From contig JBAXRO010000002.1 of the NCBI GenBank assembly GCA_037131165.1, forward strand, positions 10,070-74,069: 64,000 bases of DNA, given 5' to 3'. Source of the DNA: WLNJ01 sp037131165. Its GTDB lineage: Bacteria > Actinomycetota > Thermoleophilia > Solirubrobacterales > Solirubrobacteraceae. A program made the translations under genes and the position numbers. This document shows, piece by piece, positions 1 through 8,593 of the stretch; within the stretch, counting starts at the first letter, position 1; every line of letters starts with the position of its first letter. The notes beneath the pieces are model-generated. The model saw only the letters and a program-made list of their open reading frames with translations. It had not been told where the DNA came from and did not search any database.

Positions 1-289
1 CCTTCTTCTCCTGGGCGAGCGCGATCTCAACCGGCTCGACGATGCCAGTGAAGCTCGTCCGCGGCGCAGCCACGGCCGGGACGACTACCTCGGCGTCGGC
101 GTCGAGCAGGTACTGGACCATCATCATCGCGTGGTTACGCTCTTCGACCGCCTGGCGGTAGAAGAAGCCGGCCAGCTGCGGCAGCGAATCGCCGTCGTAA
201 TGGACGGCGACGGCGATGTACTGCTGCGAGGCGCCGAACTCGTAGGCGATCTGCTCGTTGAGCTGAGCAGCGAATCGGTCTGATGCCAT
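1..289 (-). CDS. Ferritin (5' part, runs off window start)
   Basis: Only the first 96 codons are in the window. The N-terminus reads MASDRFAAQLNEQIAYEF and continues with ASQQYIAVAVHY and EERNHAMMMVQYL, the pattern of the first two helices of a non-heme ferritin. The Glu in the first helix (NEQIAYEF) and the EExxH in the second are typical ferroxidase ligands. Ferritins store iron as a mineral inside a 24-mer shell in the cytoplasm. The ATG at 289 has an AGGAG site (complement of 299-303) about 9 bases upstream, which decides the start. It is divergent from the UXS gene. The C-terminal half is not visible, so ferritin versus another ferritin-like diiron protein cannot be fully separated. Confidence 0.85.
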   Translation of the reverse strand, partial: MASDRFAAQLNEQIAYEFGASQQYIAVAVHYDGDSLPQLAGFFYRQAVEERNHAMMMVQYLLDADAEVVVPAVAAPRTSFTGIVEPVEIALAQEKK

Positions 290-357
290 TTCTGCGGACT
301 CCTATCCGGTCGGGGCAGGTTCGCGTTCATCGTAGGGGCTGGTTGCCCCGCTGAGCG

Positions 358-363
358 TATGGT
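358..363 (+). promoter_or_regulatory. Putative -10 element (TATGGT) of leaderless UXS gene
   Basis: TATGGT fits TANNNT and lies 7 bases upstream of the ATG at 371. No Shine-Dalgarno site is visible. The same geometry recurs at eleven other genes in this window. Confidence 0.5.
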
Positions 364-370
364 GTCCTCC

Positions 371-1309
371 ATGCCGACTTCATTGGTTACCGGCGGAGCC
401 GGGTTCCTCGGCTCGCACCTCTGCGAGGCGCTGCTGGCGCGCGGTCATCGGGTGATCTGCGTCGACAACCTCGAGACCGGGTCGCTGGCCAACATCGCCC
501 ACCTGCGCCAGCCCGAGTTCGTCCACCTGAACATCGACATCATCGAGCCGTACCAAGTGGACGGCGAGATCGACTTCGTCTACCACCTGGCTTCGCCCGC
601 ATCCCCGATCGACTACCTCAGGCTTCCGCTCCACACCCTGAAGGTCGGCTCCTACGGCACCCACCACACGATCGGCCTCGCCAAGCACAAGCGCGCCCGG
701 TTCCTGCTGGCGTCGACCTCCGAGGTATACGGGGACCCCAAGGAACACCCCCAGCACGAGACCTACTGGGGCAACGTCAACCCGATCGGCCCTCGCGGCG
801 TCTACGACGAGGCCAAGCGGTATGCCGAGGCGCTGACGATGGCCTACCACCGCCAGCAGGGAGTCGACACTGCGATCGTCAGGATCTTCAATACCTACGG
901 ACCCCGGATGAGGGCGCACGACGGCCGGGCGATCCCGACCTTCCTCCGCCAAGCCCTGCTCGGCCGTCCGCTTACGGTGTTCGGGGACGGAAGCCAGACG
1001 AGGTCGTTCTGTTACGTCGACGACCTGGTGGCCGGCCTGATCGCACTCGCCGAGTCGGGAGAGCACGAGCCGGTCAACATCGGCAACCCCAACGAGTTCA
1101 CGCTGCTCGAGGCAGCCGAGGCAGTCAGGAGGGTCACCGGTGCATCGTCGGAGATCGTCTTCGAGCCGCTGCCGACCGACGACCCGCAGATCCGCCAGCC
1201 CGACATCACGCGGGCCCGGGAAGTGCTCGGCTGGGAGCCGACCACCGAGCTCGAGGAAGGCCTCCGGCTGACCCTCGCCAGCTCAGGAATCGAGCGCCTC
1301 ACCAGCTGA
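371..1309 (+). CDS. UDP-glucuronic acid decarboxylase (UDP-xylose synthase type SDR)
   Basis: Extended short-chain dehydrogenase of 312 residues with the NAD-binding motif TGGAGFLG at the N-terminus, TSEVYGDP in the active-site region and a YDEAK (YxxxK) catalytic pair. The stretch NTYGPRMRAHDGRAIPTF and GDGSQTRSFCYVDD are strongly like UDP-glucuronate decarboxylases, which make UDP-xylose in the cytoplasm; dTDP-glucose dehydratase is less likely. I chose the ATG at 371 because it starts directly at the Rossmann strand and has a TATGGT -10 element 7 bases upstream; an ATG at 359 in the same frame is possible but would lie inside that element. The downstream sugar-1-phosphate transferase suggests a role in polysaccharide precursor supply. 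Confidence 0.85.
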   Translation: MPTSLVTGGAGFLGSHLCEALLARGHRVICVDNLETGSLANIAHLRQPEFVHLNIDIIEPYQVDGEIDFVYHLASPASPIDYLRLPLHTLKVGSYGTHHTIGLAKHKRARFLLASTSEVYGDPKEHPQHETYWGNVNPIGPRGVYDEAKRYAEALTMAYHRQQGVDTAIVRIFNTYGPRMRAHDGRAIPTFLRQALLGRPLTVFGDGSQTRSFCYVDDLVAGLIALAESGEHEPVNIGNPNEFTLLEAAEAVRRVTGASSEIVFEPLPTDDPQIRQPDITRAREVLGWEPTTELEEGLRLTLASSGIERLTS

Positions 1310-1400
1310 CCGCAATCGCGGTTCGCGACGGGTACGGCCTACGACCGTAACCGGTCAGGGTTGCACCCGCACCCACCGTGTCTGTAACTTGGAGGCGGGG

Positions 1401-2942
1401 GTGTATTCAGTCCCGAGGGAGAGACGAGCGATCAGCGACCAAGGCATCAGCGAGGCGGGTTCGACCCGCACCGAACGGGCCGGGCAGGCGGAAGCACCGG
1501 TGACCAACGGCTCAGGCCCCGCGACCAAGCGTGTCGGGCGTGACATCCGCTCGGGCAATGTCCCGACTCTGGCCCGCCTCCTGCACAAGCGGACCCTGCG
1601 GGCGATCGCCCGGGTCGCGATCCTGCTGGCCAGCGACTACCTCGCGATCGCATCGGCCCTGATCGGCTGGCTGGCTCTCAAGGCTTGGCTCAAGGGCGAC
1701 TTCGATGCCGCGCTCGTCCGCGAACAGGTCAACAGCTACCTGACCTTCGCCTACCTCGTCTCGGTACTGATGCTCGCCCGCCACGACCTGTACAACGAGA
1801 GGGCAAGGCGCCCCGGCCTGCCCTCGATCGTCAACGCCCTCTTCCAGGCGACGGTCGTCACTCTGATCTTCGCCCTCGCCAACGGCGAGAAGTTCAACTC
1901 CTACTCGGTCTTCATCGGCGCGCTCGGCTTCGCGATCGTCACCGTCACGACGGCGCGAGCGCTCGTCGACAGGGGCACGGGCCGTCTGAGTGCCGAGGCC
2001 GGTCTGGCCCGCAAGGCACTGGTGGTCGGGACCGGCGACCACGCAGCGTCGGTCGCAATCGCGCTCGGCGAATCCAACCGCTGGCCACTCGAGGTGATCG
2101 GCGGCCTCACCGCACCGGAGGACGTGGTCGCGAAGCTGCGGCGCGGCAGCATCGACGCGGTGATCATCGCCGAGCCCGAGCTGCCACAGGAACAGGTCGT
2201 GCTCATGGCGGACGAATGCCACCGAAAGGGAGTGGAGGTGCACGTCGCCCCGACGACGATGGAGATCCTCCTGCAGCGCGGCCAGTTCCGCCCCGGGATG
2301 GCGGTTCCGCTGTTCACGCTCGACGCGCCGACCTTCGACGGGTTCAACTTCGCGATCAAACGGGCGTTCGACCTGATCGGGGCGATCGTCCTGCTGGTAC
2401 TGCTCAGTCCGACCCTGCTGATCGTGGCTTTGGCCGTGAAGCTGACCTCGAAGGGGCCCCTGCTTTACCGCTCGATCCGGCCGGGAATCGGCGAGCAGCC
2501 GTTCGCCTGCCTGAAGTTCAGGACGATGTTCGACGACGCCGACTCGCGGATGGACGACCTCGAGAGCCTCAACGAAGCCAGCGGCGCACTGTTCAAGATC
2601 CGCAAGGATCCGCGAGTGACGCCGATCGGGCGGATGCTGCGGCGGTTCTCGATCGACGAACTCCCGCAGCTGCTGAACGTACTGAGGGGCGAGATGAGCC
2701 TCGTCGGTCCGCGTCCCCTACCCGAGCGCGACTTCAGACTGCTCGAAGATTGGCACCGTCAGCGCTACCAGGTGCTGCCCGGGATCACTGGCCTCTGGCA
2801 GGTCTCCGGTCGCTCGGATCTCGACTTCGACGACCTCGTGCGACTCGACTTCGTCTACGTGGAGAGGTGGTCCGTGGGCCTCGACCTGCTGATCCTGCTG
2901 AAGACGTTTCCGGCAGTCCTGTCGCGACGCGGCGCGTACTGA
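1401..2942 (+). CDS. Polyprenyl-phosphate sugar-1-phosphate transferase (exopolysaccharide initiation)
   Basis: Membrane enzyme of 513 residues that transfers a sugar-1-phosphate to undecaprenyl phosphate and starts repeat-unit assembly. The N-terminal half has several hydrophobic segments (from about residues 65 to 190) and a CoA-binding-like Rossmann region (KALVVGTGDHAASVAIAL). The C-terminal 200 residues form the bacterial sugar transferase domain: a membrane hairpin (FDLIGAIVLLVLLSPTLLIV), KFRTM, DELPQLLNVLRGEMSLVGPRP and PGITGLWQVSGRS. The GTG at 1401 is preceded by GGAGG (1391-1395, 5-base spacing), so I prefer it to a TTG at 1389. A TAACTT element lies at 1385-1390. The sugar accepted cannot be told from sequence; family members use glucose, galactose or GalNAc/GlcNAc derivatives. 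Confidence 0.88.
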   Translation: MYSVPRERRAISDQGISEAGSTRTERAGQAEAPVTNGSGPATKRVGRDIRSGNVPTLARLLHKRTLRAIARVAILLASDYLAIASALIGWLALKAWLKGDFDAALVREQVNSYLTFAYLVSVLMLARHDLYNERARRPGLPSIVNALFQATVVTLIFALANGEKFNSYSVFIGALGFAIVTVTTARALVDRGTGRLSAEAGLARKALVVGTGDHAASVAIALGESNRWPLEVIGGLTAPEDVVAKLRRGSIDAVIIAEPELPQEQVVLMADECHRKGVEVHVAPTTMEILLQRGQFRPGMAVPLFTLDAPTFDGFNFAIKRAFDLIGAIVLLVLLSPTLLIVALAVKLTSKGPLLYRSIRPGIGEQPFACLKFRTMFDDADSRMDDLESLNEASGALFKIRKDPRVTPIGRMLRRFSIDELPQLLNVLRGEMSLVGPRPLPERDFRLLEDWHRQRYQVLPGITGLWQVSGRSDLDFDDLVRLDFVYVERWSVGLDLLILLKTFPAVLSRRGAY

Positions 2943-2968
2943 CCCCGCGAGTCCGTCATCATCAGGGC

Positions 2969-3928
2969 ATGGCCCTGCGTGAACGGATCAACATCTCGCC
3001 TGGGAGGTACAGGACTGTCACCCGTGTCGCTCTCGCGGCGATGATCGGGATCGTCTTCACGGGTGCGGCAGTCAGGCTGACCGGCTCAGGCCTCGGATGT
3101 CCCGATTGGCCCAAGTGCTTCGGCGGTGTGATCGCCCCTGCCGAGACGCCGGCGATCATCGAGTACTCGAACCGGCTGCTCACCGGGGTCGTGGCGGCCG
3201 CCGCAATCCTCGCCGCAGTCCTCGGGTTCTTCAGGCGCCCCTATCGCAGGGAACTGGAGATCCTCGCCGTGCTGCTGCCACTCGGGGTACTGCTCCAAGT
3301 GCTCCTCGGCGCACTCACGGTGATGACCGAACTCCACTTCGGCCTCGTGATGGCGCACTACATCGTGTCGATGGTGCTCGTGGACGCTGCCTTCGCGCTG
3401 GCTTGGTGCGCGACATACGAGCCGGGTGACCGCCCGCGAGCCAAGGACCGACTGGGCGTCTGGTCGGTGCGGGCGCTGCTCCCGCTCGGCGCCCTGACCG
3501 TCTCCGCCGGCACGGCTGCGACCGCAGCCGGCCCGCACGCCGGAGCGCGCAGCACCGGCGAGCTCGTGCCGCGCCTGCGGGTCTTCGGCGACGACACACT
3601 GCTCTGGATCGTCCAGCGGCACGGGGCGCTCGCCGTGGTCTTCGGGCTCGCGACGATCGCTTCGATCCTGATCCTCAGGCGCGAAGGCGGCGAGCGCCGG
3701 GCAGTCAAGCCGCTGCTGGTGGTCGTCGGCCTGTTGGCGGCCCAGGGAGTGATCGGCATCGGCCAGTGGCAGCTGGAACTGCCCGCCGCGATCGTCTGGG
3801 TCCACATCGTCTTCGCAGTCTTCACTTGGCTCGCGGTGCTCTGGTCGGTCGGGGCAGCCGGACTGCTCGAAGGCGAGTTCGCCCGCTACGGCAAGCGTCG
3901 GGCAGACGGCGCCGCGCTGAAGGCCTGA
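2969..3928 (+). CDS. ctaA: Heme A synthase (COX15/CtaA)
   Basis: Integral membrane protein of 319 residues with about eight hydrophobic helices. CtaA oxidises the C8 methyl group of heme O to a formyl group, giving heme A for cytochrome c oxidase. Characteristic early sequence VRLTGSGLGCPDWPKC is present, with heme-ligand histidines in TELHFGLVMAHY (first half) and in QRHGAL and WVHIVF (second half). The ATG at 2969 gives the usual short cytoplasmic N-terminus. It begins 26 bases after the sugar transferase stop and is followed after 7 bases by an EamA-like gene, so it heads a compact four-gene run. No other heme or cytochrome oxidase gene is in the window. Confidence 0.92.
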   Translation: MALRERINISPGRYRTVTRVALAAMIGIVFTGAAVRLTGSGLGCPDWPKCFGGVIAPAETPAIIEYSNRLLTGVVAAAAILAAVLGFFRRPYRRELEILAVLLPLGVLLQVLLGALTVMTELHFGLVMAHYIVSMVLVDAAFALAWCATYEPGDRPRAKDRLGVWSVRALLPLGALTVSAGTAATAAGPHAGARSTGELVPRLRVFGDDTLLWIVQRHGALAVVFGLATIASILILRREGGERRAVKPLLVVVGLLAAQGVIGIGQWQLELPAAIVWVHIVFAVFTWLAVLWSVGAAGLLEGEFARYGKRRADGAALKA

Positions 3929-3935
3929 GGCCACG

Positions 3936-4853
3936 ATGGACCCCGGGATGGCTCTGGGGCTGACGCTCGCTCTCGGAGCGGCTTTCCTCTTCAACTACAG
4001 CTACATGATCCAGCACGGCGCGCTCGAGGGCGGGCCCGAGATCAACTTCCGCCGACCTCTCGGCACGATCCGCGAGCTGGCCCGCCACAGGCGCTGGATG
4101 CTCGGCCTGCTGGTCGGTCTTGTCGGCTTTGTGATGCATGCCATCGCGCTGGGCCTGGCCCCGCTCTCGATCGTTCAGGCGTTCCTCGCGAGCGGCCTCG
4201 TCTTCGCCGTGCCGATGAGCGTGAGGATGGCTGGCCACAAGCTCACGGCGAGGGATACGGCCGGAGCGATCCTGATGACGGTTGCGCTGGTGCTGCTCGC
4301 CTTCGGCACGGGCGAGCACGGCTCGACCAACGAGTTCGAACCGTGGTCGCTCGGGCTCTATACGGCCGTGACTGTCGCTTTGGCGATCGGTGCTGCGGCG
4401 GCGGTCAGGGGTGAACGCAGGGCCGAGTCGCTCGCCCTCGCAGCGGGCCTCCTGTTCGGCATCGCCGACGCGCTGATCAACGCCCTCGTCGGCATCGCCT
4501 CCGACGGCCTGATCGCCCTGCTCCTGTCCGTTTGGCTCTGGCTCTGCATCGCGACCAACCTCGGCGCTTTCTTCGGCTGGCAGAAGTCACTTCAGGTCGG
4601 CACGACGAAGATCCTCGCGATCGTGGTCCTGATGACCGCAGCTACGAAGATCTCCGCGATCGGCGCCGGGTTCGCTGTCTTCTCGGATTCACTCGGCGAG
4701 ACGACCACGTGGAAGGTGGTCCACATCCTCTGCTTCGTGTCGATCGCGATCGCAGGGCTGATGCTCGCACCGGCCCAGGCCGCGATAACGGCGGCGGCCG
4801 AGCTCGATCACGAACACGGGGAAGCGACTCCCCGTCAGGCCGGTCCGAATTGA
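3936..4853 (+). CDS. EamA/DMT-like multi-helix membrane protein
   Basis: A 305-residue protein with nine or ten hydrophobic segments in two similar halves, as in drug/metabolite transporter superfamily proteins. The first half carries ALGLAPLSIVQAFLASGLVFAVP, a pattern common in EamA-like proteins where the helix after a Pro-Leu pair forms the pore. The acidic-His tail (ELDHEHGE) may be cytoplasmic. Substrate is unknown. The gene starts 7 bases after ctaA and overlaps the DedA start by 4 bases, so the genes are probably co-transcribed and translationally coupled. Confidence 0.65.
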   Translation: MDPGMALGLTLALGAAFLFNYSYMIQHGALEGGPEINFRRPLGTIRELARHRRWMLGLLVGLVGFVMHAIALGLAPLSIVQAFLASGLVFAVPMSVRMAGHKLTARDTAGAILMTVALVLLAFGTGEHGSTNEFEPWSLGLYTAVTVALAIGAAAAVRGERRAESLALAAGLLFGIADALINALVGIASDGLIALLLSVWLWLCIATNLGAFFGWQKSLQVGTTKILAIVVLMTAATKISAIGAGFAVFSDSLGETTTWKVVHILCFVSIAIAGLMLAPAQAAITAAAELDHEHGEATPRQAGPN

Positions 4854-5578
4854 CCCTCGCGCTCAGGTCGGTTGCGCTGGTGGGAGCGATCTCCCTGCTC
4901 GGCCACGAGATCCCCAACCATTTCGCCTACCTGGCAGTCGGCCTCGCCATCGGGATCGAGTCGATGGGCATCCCGATGCCGGGCGAGACCGCCCTGATCG
5001 CGGCATCGATCGCATCGAAGACCGGGGATCTCAACATCTACGTCGTGATCGCCGCTGCTGCAACGGGCGCGATCATCGGGGACAACATCGGCTACTGGGT
5101 CGGCCGCAAGGGCGGGCGCAGGCTGCTGGAACACCCGGGTCCCTTCTACAACAGGCGAATGGCCCTGCTCGTCCATGGCGACAGGTTCTTCGAGTCGCAC
5201 GGACCGAAGGCCGTCTTCCTCGGACGATGGGTCGCGCTGCTGCGGGTGACGGCCGCGGTACTCGCCGGCGCGAACCGCATGGACGCGAAGAAGTTCTTCG
5301 TCTGGAACGCGCTCGGAGGGGTCACCTGGGCAGTGAGCGTCGGAGTGGTCGGATACCTCCTGGGAGCCACGGGCGAGAGGCTGATCCACGAGCTCGGGAT
5401 CTGGGCGGCAGTCGTGGCTGGGATCGCCCTCGTGCTCGTCCTCGGCTACGTCTCGCTGCGCGAACGGAGAGCCCTGAAAGCCGAGATGAGCGAGGTCGAA
5501 CAGCGGCTCGAGACGGGCGAGCCGATCGCCGAGTGGCATGATTCGAAGGAGCCAAACAGCGGAGAGGAGCAGCGATGA
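4850..5578 (+). CDS. DedA family membrane protein (SNARE-associated/VTT)
   Basis: A 242-residue DedA/VTT protein. Family members are polyprenyl-phosphate or lipid flippases needed for envelope homeostasis. Visible signatures are GIESMGIPMPGETALIAASI, the FGxxxG-like GAIIGDNIGYWVGRKGG, and the RWVALLRVTAAVLAGANRM box with the conserved Arg residues. The C-terminus after the last helix is charged and probably cytoplasmic. TTG at 4850 overlaps the previous stop in TTGA; a GTG at 4880 in frame is an alternative, but it would cut into the first hydrophobic stretch. The stop overlaps the next gene as ATGA. Confidence 0.85.
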   Translation: MTLALRSVALVGAISLLGHEIPNHFAYLAVGLAIGIESMGIPMPGETALIAASIASKTGDLNIYVVIAAAATGAIIGDNIGYWVGRKGGRRLLEHPGPFYNRRMALLVHGDRFFESHGPKAVFLGRWVALLRVTAAVLAGANRMDAKKFFVWNALGGVTWAVSVGVVGYLLGATGERLIHELGIWAAVVAGIALVLVLGYVSLRERRALKAEMSEVEQRLETGEPIAEWHDSKEPNSGEEQR

Positions 5579-6807
5579 GGATCTTGGTGGTCGGAGCAGG
5601 TGGAGTGGGCGAGGCGGTGGCTGCGATCGCCCGACACAGGGACTTCTTCGAGCACATGGTGCTCGCCGACCTCGACGCCGACCGCGCCGGATCGGTCGCG
5701 AGCCGGATGGGCGACCCGCGGATCACTTCCGCGGCTGTCGACGCCTCCGACGCAAAGGCGATCGCCGCACTCGCCGGCTCGGAGCGATGCGACGTGATCC
5801 TCAACGCCTGCGATCCGCGCTTCAACCCGCCGATCTTCGAAGCTGCCTTCGAAGCGGGTGCCACGTACCTGGACATGGCGATGACCCTCTCCGAGCGCCA
5901 CCCGGAGCGCCCCTACGAGGAGTGCGGGGTGATGCTCGGCGACGCCCAGTTCGAGGTTGCCGGCAAGTGGGAGGAGAAGGGCCTGCTCGCCCTCGTGGGA
6001 ATCGGGGTCGAACCCGGCTTCAGTGACGTGGCGGCCCGTTATGCGGCCGACCACCTGTTCTCCGAGATCGACGAGGTCGGAGTGCGTGACGGAGCCGATC
6101 TGGTTGTCGAGGGCTACGAGTTCGCTCCGACGTTCTCGATCTGGACGACGATCGAGGAGTGCCTCAACCCGCCGCTGATCTGGGAGAAGGACCGCGGCTG
6201 GTTCGTCACGCCGCCGTTCAGCGAGCCCGAGGTGTTCGAGTTCCCGGACGGGATCGGTCCGGTCGAATGCGTGAACGTCGAGCATGAGGAAGTGGCGCTG
6301 ATCCCCCGCTGGATCGAATGCCGCCGGGTGACCTTCAAGTACGGGCTTGGCGACGAGTTCATCGAGGTGCTCAAGACCCTCAACAAGCTCGGGCTCGACG
6401 GGGTCAAGCCGATCCCGGTGCGCGGCCAGATGGTCTCTCCCCGCGACGTTGTCGCCGCCGCGCTGCCGAACCCCGCGACCCTCGGCGACCGGATGAAGGG
6501 CAAGACCTGCGCCGGAACGCTCGTCACCGGCAAGGGCAAGGACGGCTCGCCGAAGGCCGCCTACATCCACCACACGGCAGACAACGAGGAGTGCATGGCC
6601 AAGGACGGATGTCAGGCTGTCGTCTGGCAGACGGCGATCAACCCGGTGATCGCGATGGAGCTGATCGCCACCGGCATCTGGAGTGGAGCCGGGGTGCTCG
6701 GCCCCGAGGCGTTCGACGCCGTGCCGTTCCTCGACCTGCTGGTCGAGTACGGCTCGCCGTGGGGGCTCAGCGAACGCGATCCTGCCAACCCGCAGAAGGC
6801 CCTCTGA
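5575..6807 (+). CDS. Saccharopine dehydrogenase family oxidoreductase
   Basis: A 410-residue protein with an N-terminal Rossmann motif VVGAGGVGEAVA, then LADLDADRA, NACDPRFNPPIFEAAFEAGATYLDMA and GVEPGFSDVAARYA, all typical of the saccharopine dehydrogenase/lysine 6-dehydrogenase family. Such enzymes oxidise or form secondary amines of amino acids with NAD(P). The C-terminal region (about 130-380) is the catalytic/dimerisation domain. ATG at 5575 overlaps the DedA stop and has GGAGAGGAG just upstream. Substrate is uncertain: lysine or carboxynorspermidine-type metabolism are possible, and no partner biosynthetic gene is nearby. Confidence 0.75.
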   Translation: MRILVVGAGGVGEAVAAIARHRDFFEHMVLADLDADRAGSVASRMGDPRITSAAVDASDAKAIAALAGSERCDVILNACDPRFNPPIFEAAFEAGATYLDMAMTLSERHPERPYEECGVMLGDAQFEVAGKWEEKGLLALVGIGVEPGFSDVAARYAADHLFSEIDEVGVRDGADLVVEGYEFAPTFSIWTTIEECLNPPLIWEKDRGWFVTPPFSEPEVFEFPDGIGPVECVNVEHEEVALIPRWIECRRVTFKYGLGDEFIEVLKTLNKLGLDGVKPIPVRGQMVSPRDVVAAALPNPATLGDRMKGKTCAGTLVTGKGKDGSPKAAYIHHTADNEECMAKDGCQAVVWQTAINPVIAMELIATGIWSGAGVLGPEAFDAVPFLDLLVEYGSPWGLSERDPANPQKAL

Positions 6808-6870
6808 CCGGATCGCATCGGGTCAGCGAACCGGACCCACCGGTTGTGACCGAATCGCGATGATCGAACC

Positions 6871-7575
6871 ATGTGCGGTCGCTACACGCTCACACTGAAG
6901 CGGGCGGATCTGGAGCGCTCCTTCCCGGAGGTTGTCTCGCTGCCCGAGGACCGTGTCTTCTGCGAGCGATTCAACATCGCGCCCTCGCAGGAGGCGGTCG
7001 TGATCAGCCGTCCCGACGGCTCGCAGCCGACCGCCGAGCTGATGCGCTGGGGCTTGGTCCCACATTGGTCGAAGGGCCCGCAGGGAGAGGTGAAGATGAT
7101 CAATGCCCGAGCCGAGACGCTCGCCGAGCGACCCGCCTACCGTGGCCTCGTCGCCAGCGCGTCGGGACGTTGCCTCGTGCCGGCCGACGGCTTCTACGAA
7201 TGGCAGCAGGTGAAGCCTGGCACCAAGCAGCCCTGGCGCTACACGCTGGCCGACGGCGAGCCGTTCGCGTTCGCAGGCCTCTGCGAGACATGGACGCCGG
7301 CCGAGGGCGGCGAGCCGTTGAGGAGCTTCACAGTCGTGACGACGGAACCCAACAGCCTCGTCGCCGAAGTCCACGACAGGATGCCCGCGATCCTCGCGAC
7401 GGTTGAGGCGCGGGCGGCGTGGCTCGACAACGGACTGGAACCGGCCGCAACCCGCGAGCTGCTCGCCCCGCTCGAGTCCGGCGCGATGGCGGCCGAGCGG
7501 GTCAGCCGAGCGGTCGGGAAGCCCTCGAACGAAGGTCCGGCGCTGCTCGTCCCGGAGCAGCAGCAGCTCTTCTGA
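6871..7575 (+). CDS. SRAP domain protein (HMCES/YedK type abasic-site shield)
   Basis: A 234-residue SRAP protein. These proteins crosslink covalently through the N-terminal Cys (exposed after Met removal) to abasic sites in single-stranded DNA and protect replication forks. The start MCGRYTLT gives the essential Cys2. Further conserved elements are FNIAPSQ, MRWGLVPHW, INARAETLAERPAYR (with the active-site Glu), RCLVPADGFYEWQ and the late His in AEVHDRMPAIL. The reading frame cannot begin elsewhere because Cys2 must follow the initiator Met. It is monocistronic and convergent with the next gene across a hairpin terminator at 7605-7630. Confidence 0.92.
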   Translation: MCGRYTLTLKRADLERSFPEVVSLPEDRVFCERFNIAPSQEAVVISRPDGSQPTAELMRWGLVPHWSKGPQGEVKMINARAETLAERPAYRGLVASASGRCLVPADGFYEWQQVKPGTKQPWRYTLADGEPFAFAGLCETWTPAEGGEPLRSFTVVTTEPNSLVAEVHDRMPAILATVEARAAWLDNGLEPAATRELLAPLESGAMAAERVSRAVGKPSNEGPALLVPEQQQLF

Positions 7576-7604
7576 GCCTGCGCACCGACCCCGGACACGG
7601 GAGA

Positions 7605-7630
7605 GCCGAGCGGTCCCCCGACCGCCCGGC
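7605..7630. terminator. Hairpin between convergent genes
   Basis: Ten-base arms (7605-7614 and 7621-7630, one mismatch) around a six-base C-rich loop, followed on the plus strand by TTGATT. It separates the convergent SRAP gene and the minus-strand secreted protein gene and could serve both. Confidence 0.5.
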
Positions 7631-7658
7631 TTGATTCACCCGATGTTGACCGTTCGTG

Positions 7659-8327
7659 TCAGACGGCGGGAGGAGCCGTGACTGTCACGGTCCCGAACTT
7701 CTGGCCAGTCTTGAACGTGGTCACTGAGAAGGCCTTGTTGAGCGCTCTGGCTGCCCGTTCCGTGAGGACGAGCGATGCGGTGACGGTGCGTGCCTTGGCG
7801 TCGACTGCCGGGCTGGTCACGCGCAGGACGTCGATCCTGTGCTTGCCGTCGGTCTTGACGCTGACCTTGCCGCCCATCCCGGAGACGAACTGCGCTGCGA
7901 CCGAGCTGAAGGTGACGCTCTTCGCCGCCTTGGTCGCGATCAGGCCTGCCTTGCCGAGCGAGAGAGCTCCCGCGCGGATCCGGTAGGTGGTCGCACCGTT
8001 GACGGTCCTGGCCGTGTAAGCCACCGCCCCTTGGGCAACCGCAGCATTCCAAGTGTCGGTCACCGGTACCGCGGCGCTTCCGTCACCGGCGCTGGCCGAC
8101 AGGCTGACGCCGAGAGTGGCAAGTGCCGATACGGCAGCGGGATCAAGCTTGACGGAGGATGTACCGCCCTTGAGATTGAGCACGCCGGACGAAACGGCAT
8201 GTCGCGGTGTCGACGGCGAGTGAGCGATGGCCTTGGCCGCCGGCAGGGCAACGAGTACCGCCGACATAGCGCCGGCTGCCGCCACCCGAAGACCGAGGTT
8301 CGCTGTTCTGTGAAGTGTGTTTCGCAT
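7659..8327 (-). CDS. Secreted protein of unknown function
   Basis: A 222-residue protein with a clear Sec signal peptide (basic n-region, hydrophobic AAAGAMSAVLVALPAA core, probable cleavage after AIAHS or nearby). The mature part begins with a short sequence motif (LNLKGGTSSVKLDPAAVSAL followed by ATLGVSLS) that recurs in actinobacterial secreted proteins resembling HtaA-type heme-binding domains, and ends with beta-rich Ala/Thr/Val sequence. I see no heme ligands that would prove binding. The ATG at 8327 has only a weak purine stretch upstream. It is convergent with the SRAP gene and divergent from the PLDc_N gene. Confidence 0.6.
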   Translation of the reverse strand: MRNTLHRTANLGLRVAAAGAMSAVLVALPAAKAIAHSPSTPRHAVSSGVLNLKGGTSSVKLDPAAVSALATLGVSLSASAGDGSAAVPVTDTWNAAVAQGAVAYTARTVNGATTYRIRAGALSLGKAGLIATKAAKSVTFSSVAAQFVSGMGGKVSVKTDGKHRIDVLRVTSPAVDAKARTVTASLVLTERAARALNKAFSVTTFKTGQKFGTVTVTAPPAV

Positions 8328-8462
8328 TTCTCTGCTGTTTTCCCTGTGGTTGAACGTCCGTCCCCGGCACTGACGACCAAGTTAGGCAGGGTCCGGGAAA
8401 GACCGGTTCGGCCCGGACCCAAACCTCGGTAAAGGCTTCGATCGGCCATTCCGGGAGGAGCA

Positions 8463-8481
8463 GCGCGGCCGAAGGCCGCGC
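8463..8481. other. Perfect 8-bp inverted repeat in divergent intergenic region
   Basis: GCGCGGCC and GGCCGCGC are separated by GAA. It lies between divergent genes (starts at 8327 minus and 8594 plus), so it is not an obvious terminator; it would be in the plus-strand 5' leader only if transcription starts upstream of it. Otherwise the 266-base gap shows no gene. Confidence 0.4.
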
Positions 8482-8593
8482 GTCGTGCGCTCCGGAGGAG
8501 TAACCAACTGCCCCTGCGCTTGGGGCGGTGGTAGCTTCGACGCGAGACAACCCGGGGATGTTCGGCCCGGGACCCCCACGAAAGGACCGCTTG

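Noticed and set aside
1512..2243. Long open frame on the minus strand opposite the sugar transferase
   Set aside because: It has no start site, no recognisable domain and shows the base pattern of an antisense frame in GC-rich coding DNA. The plus-strand gene is clear. The same holds for other long frames, such as those opposite 380-1066, 3086-3994 and 18902-19945.
7659..8327. Assignment as a heme-binding HtaA protein
   Set aside because: The short motif is similar but expected heme-ligand Tyr/His positions cannot be identified.
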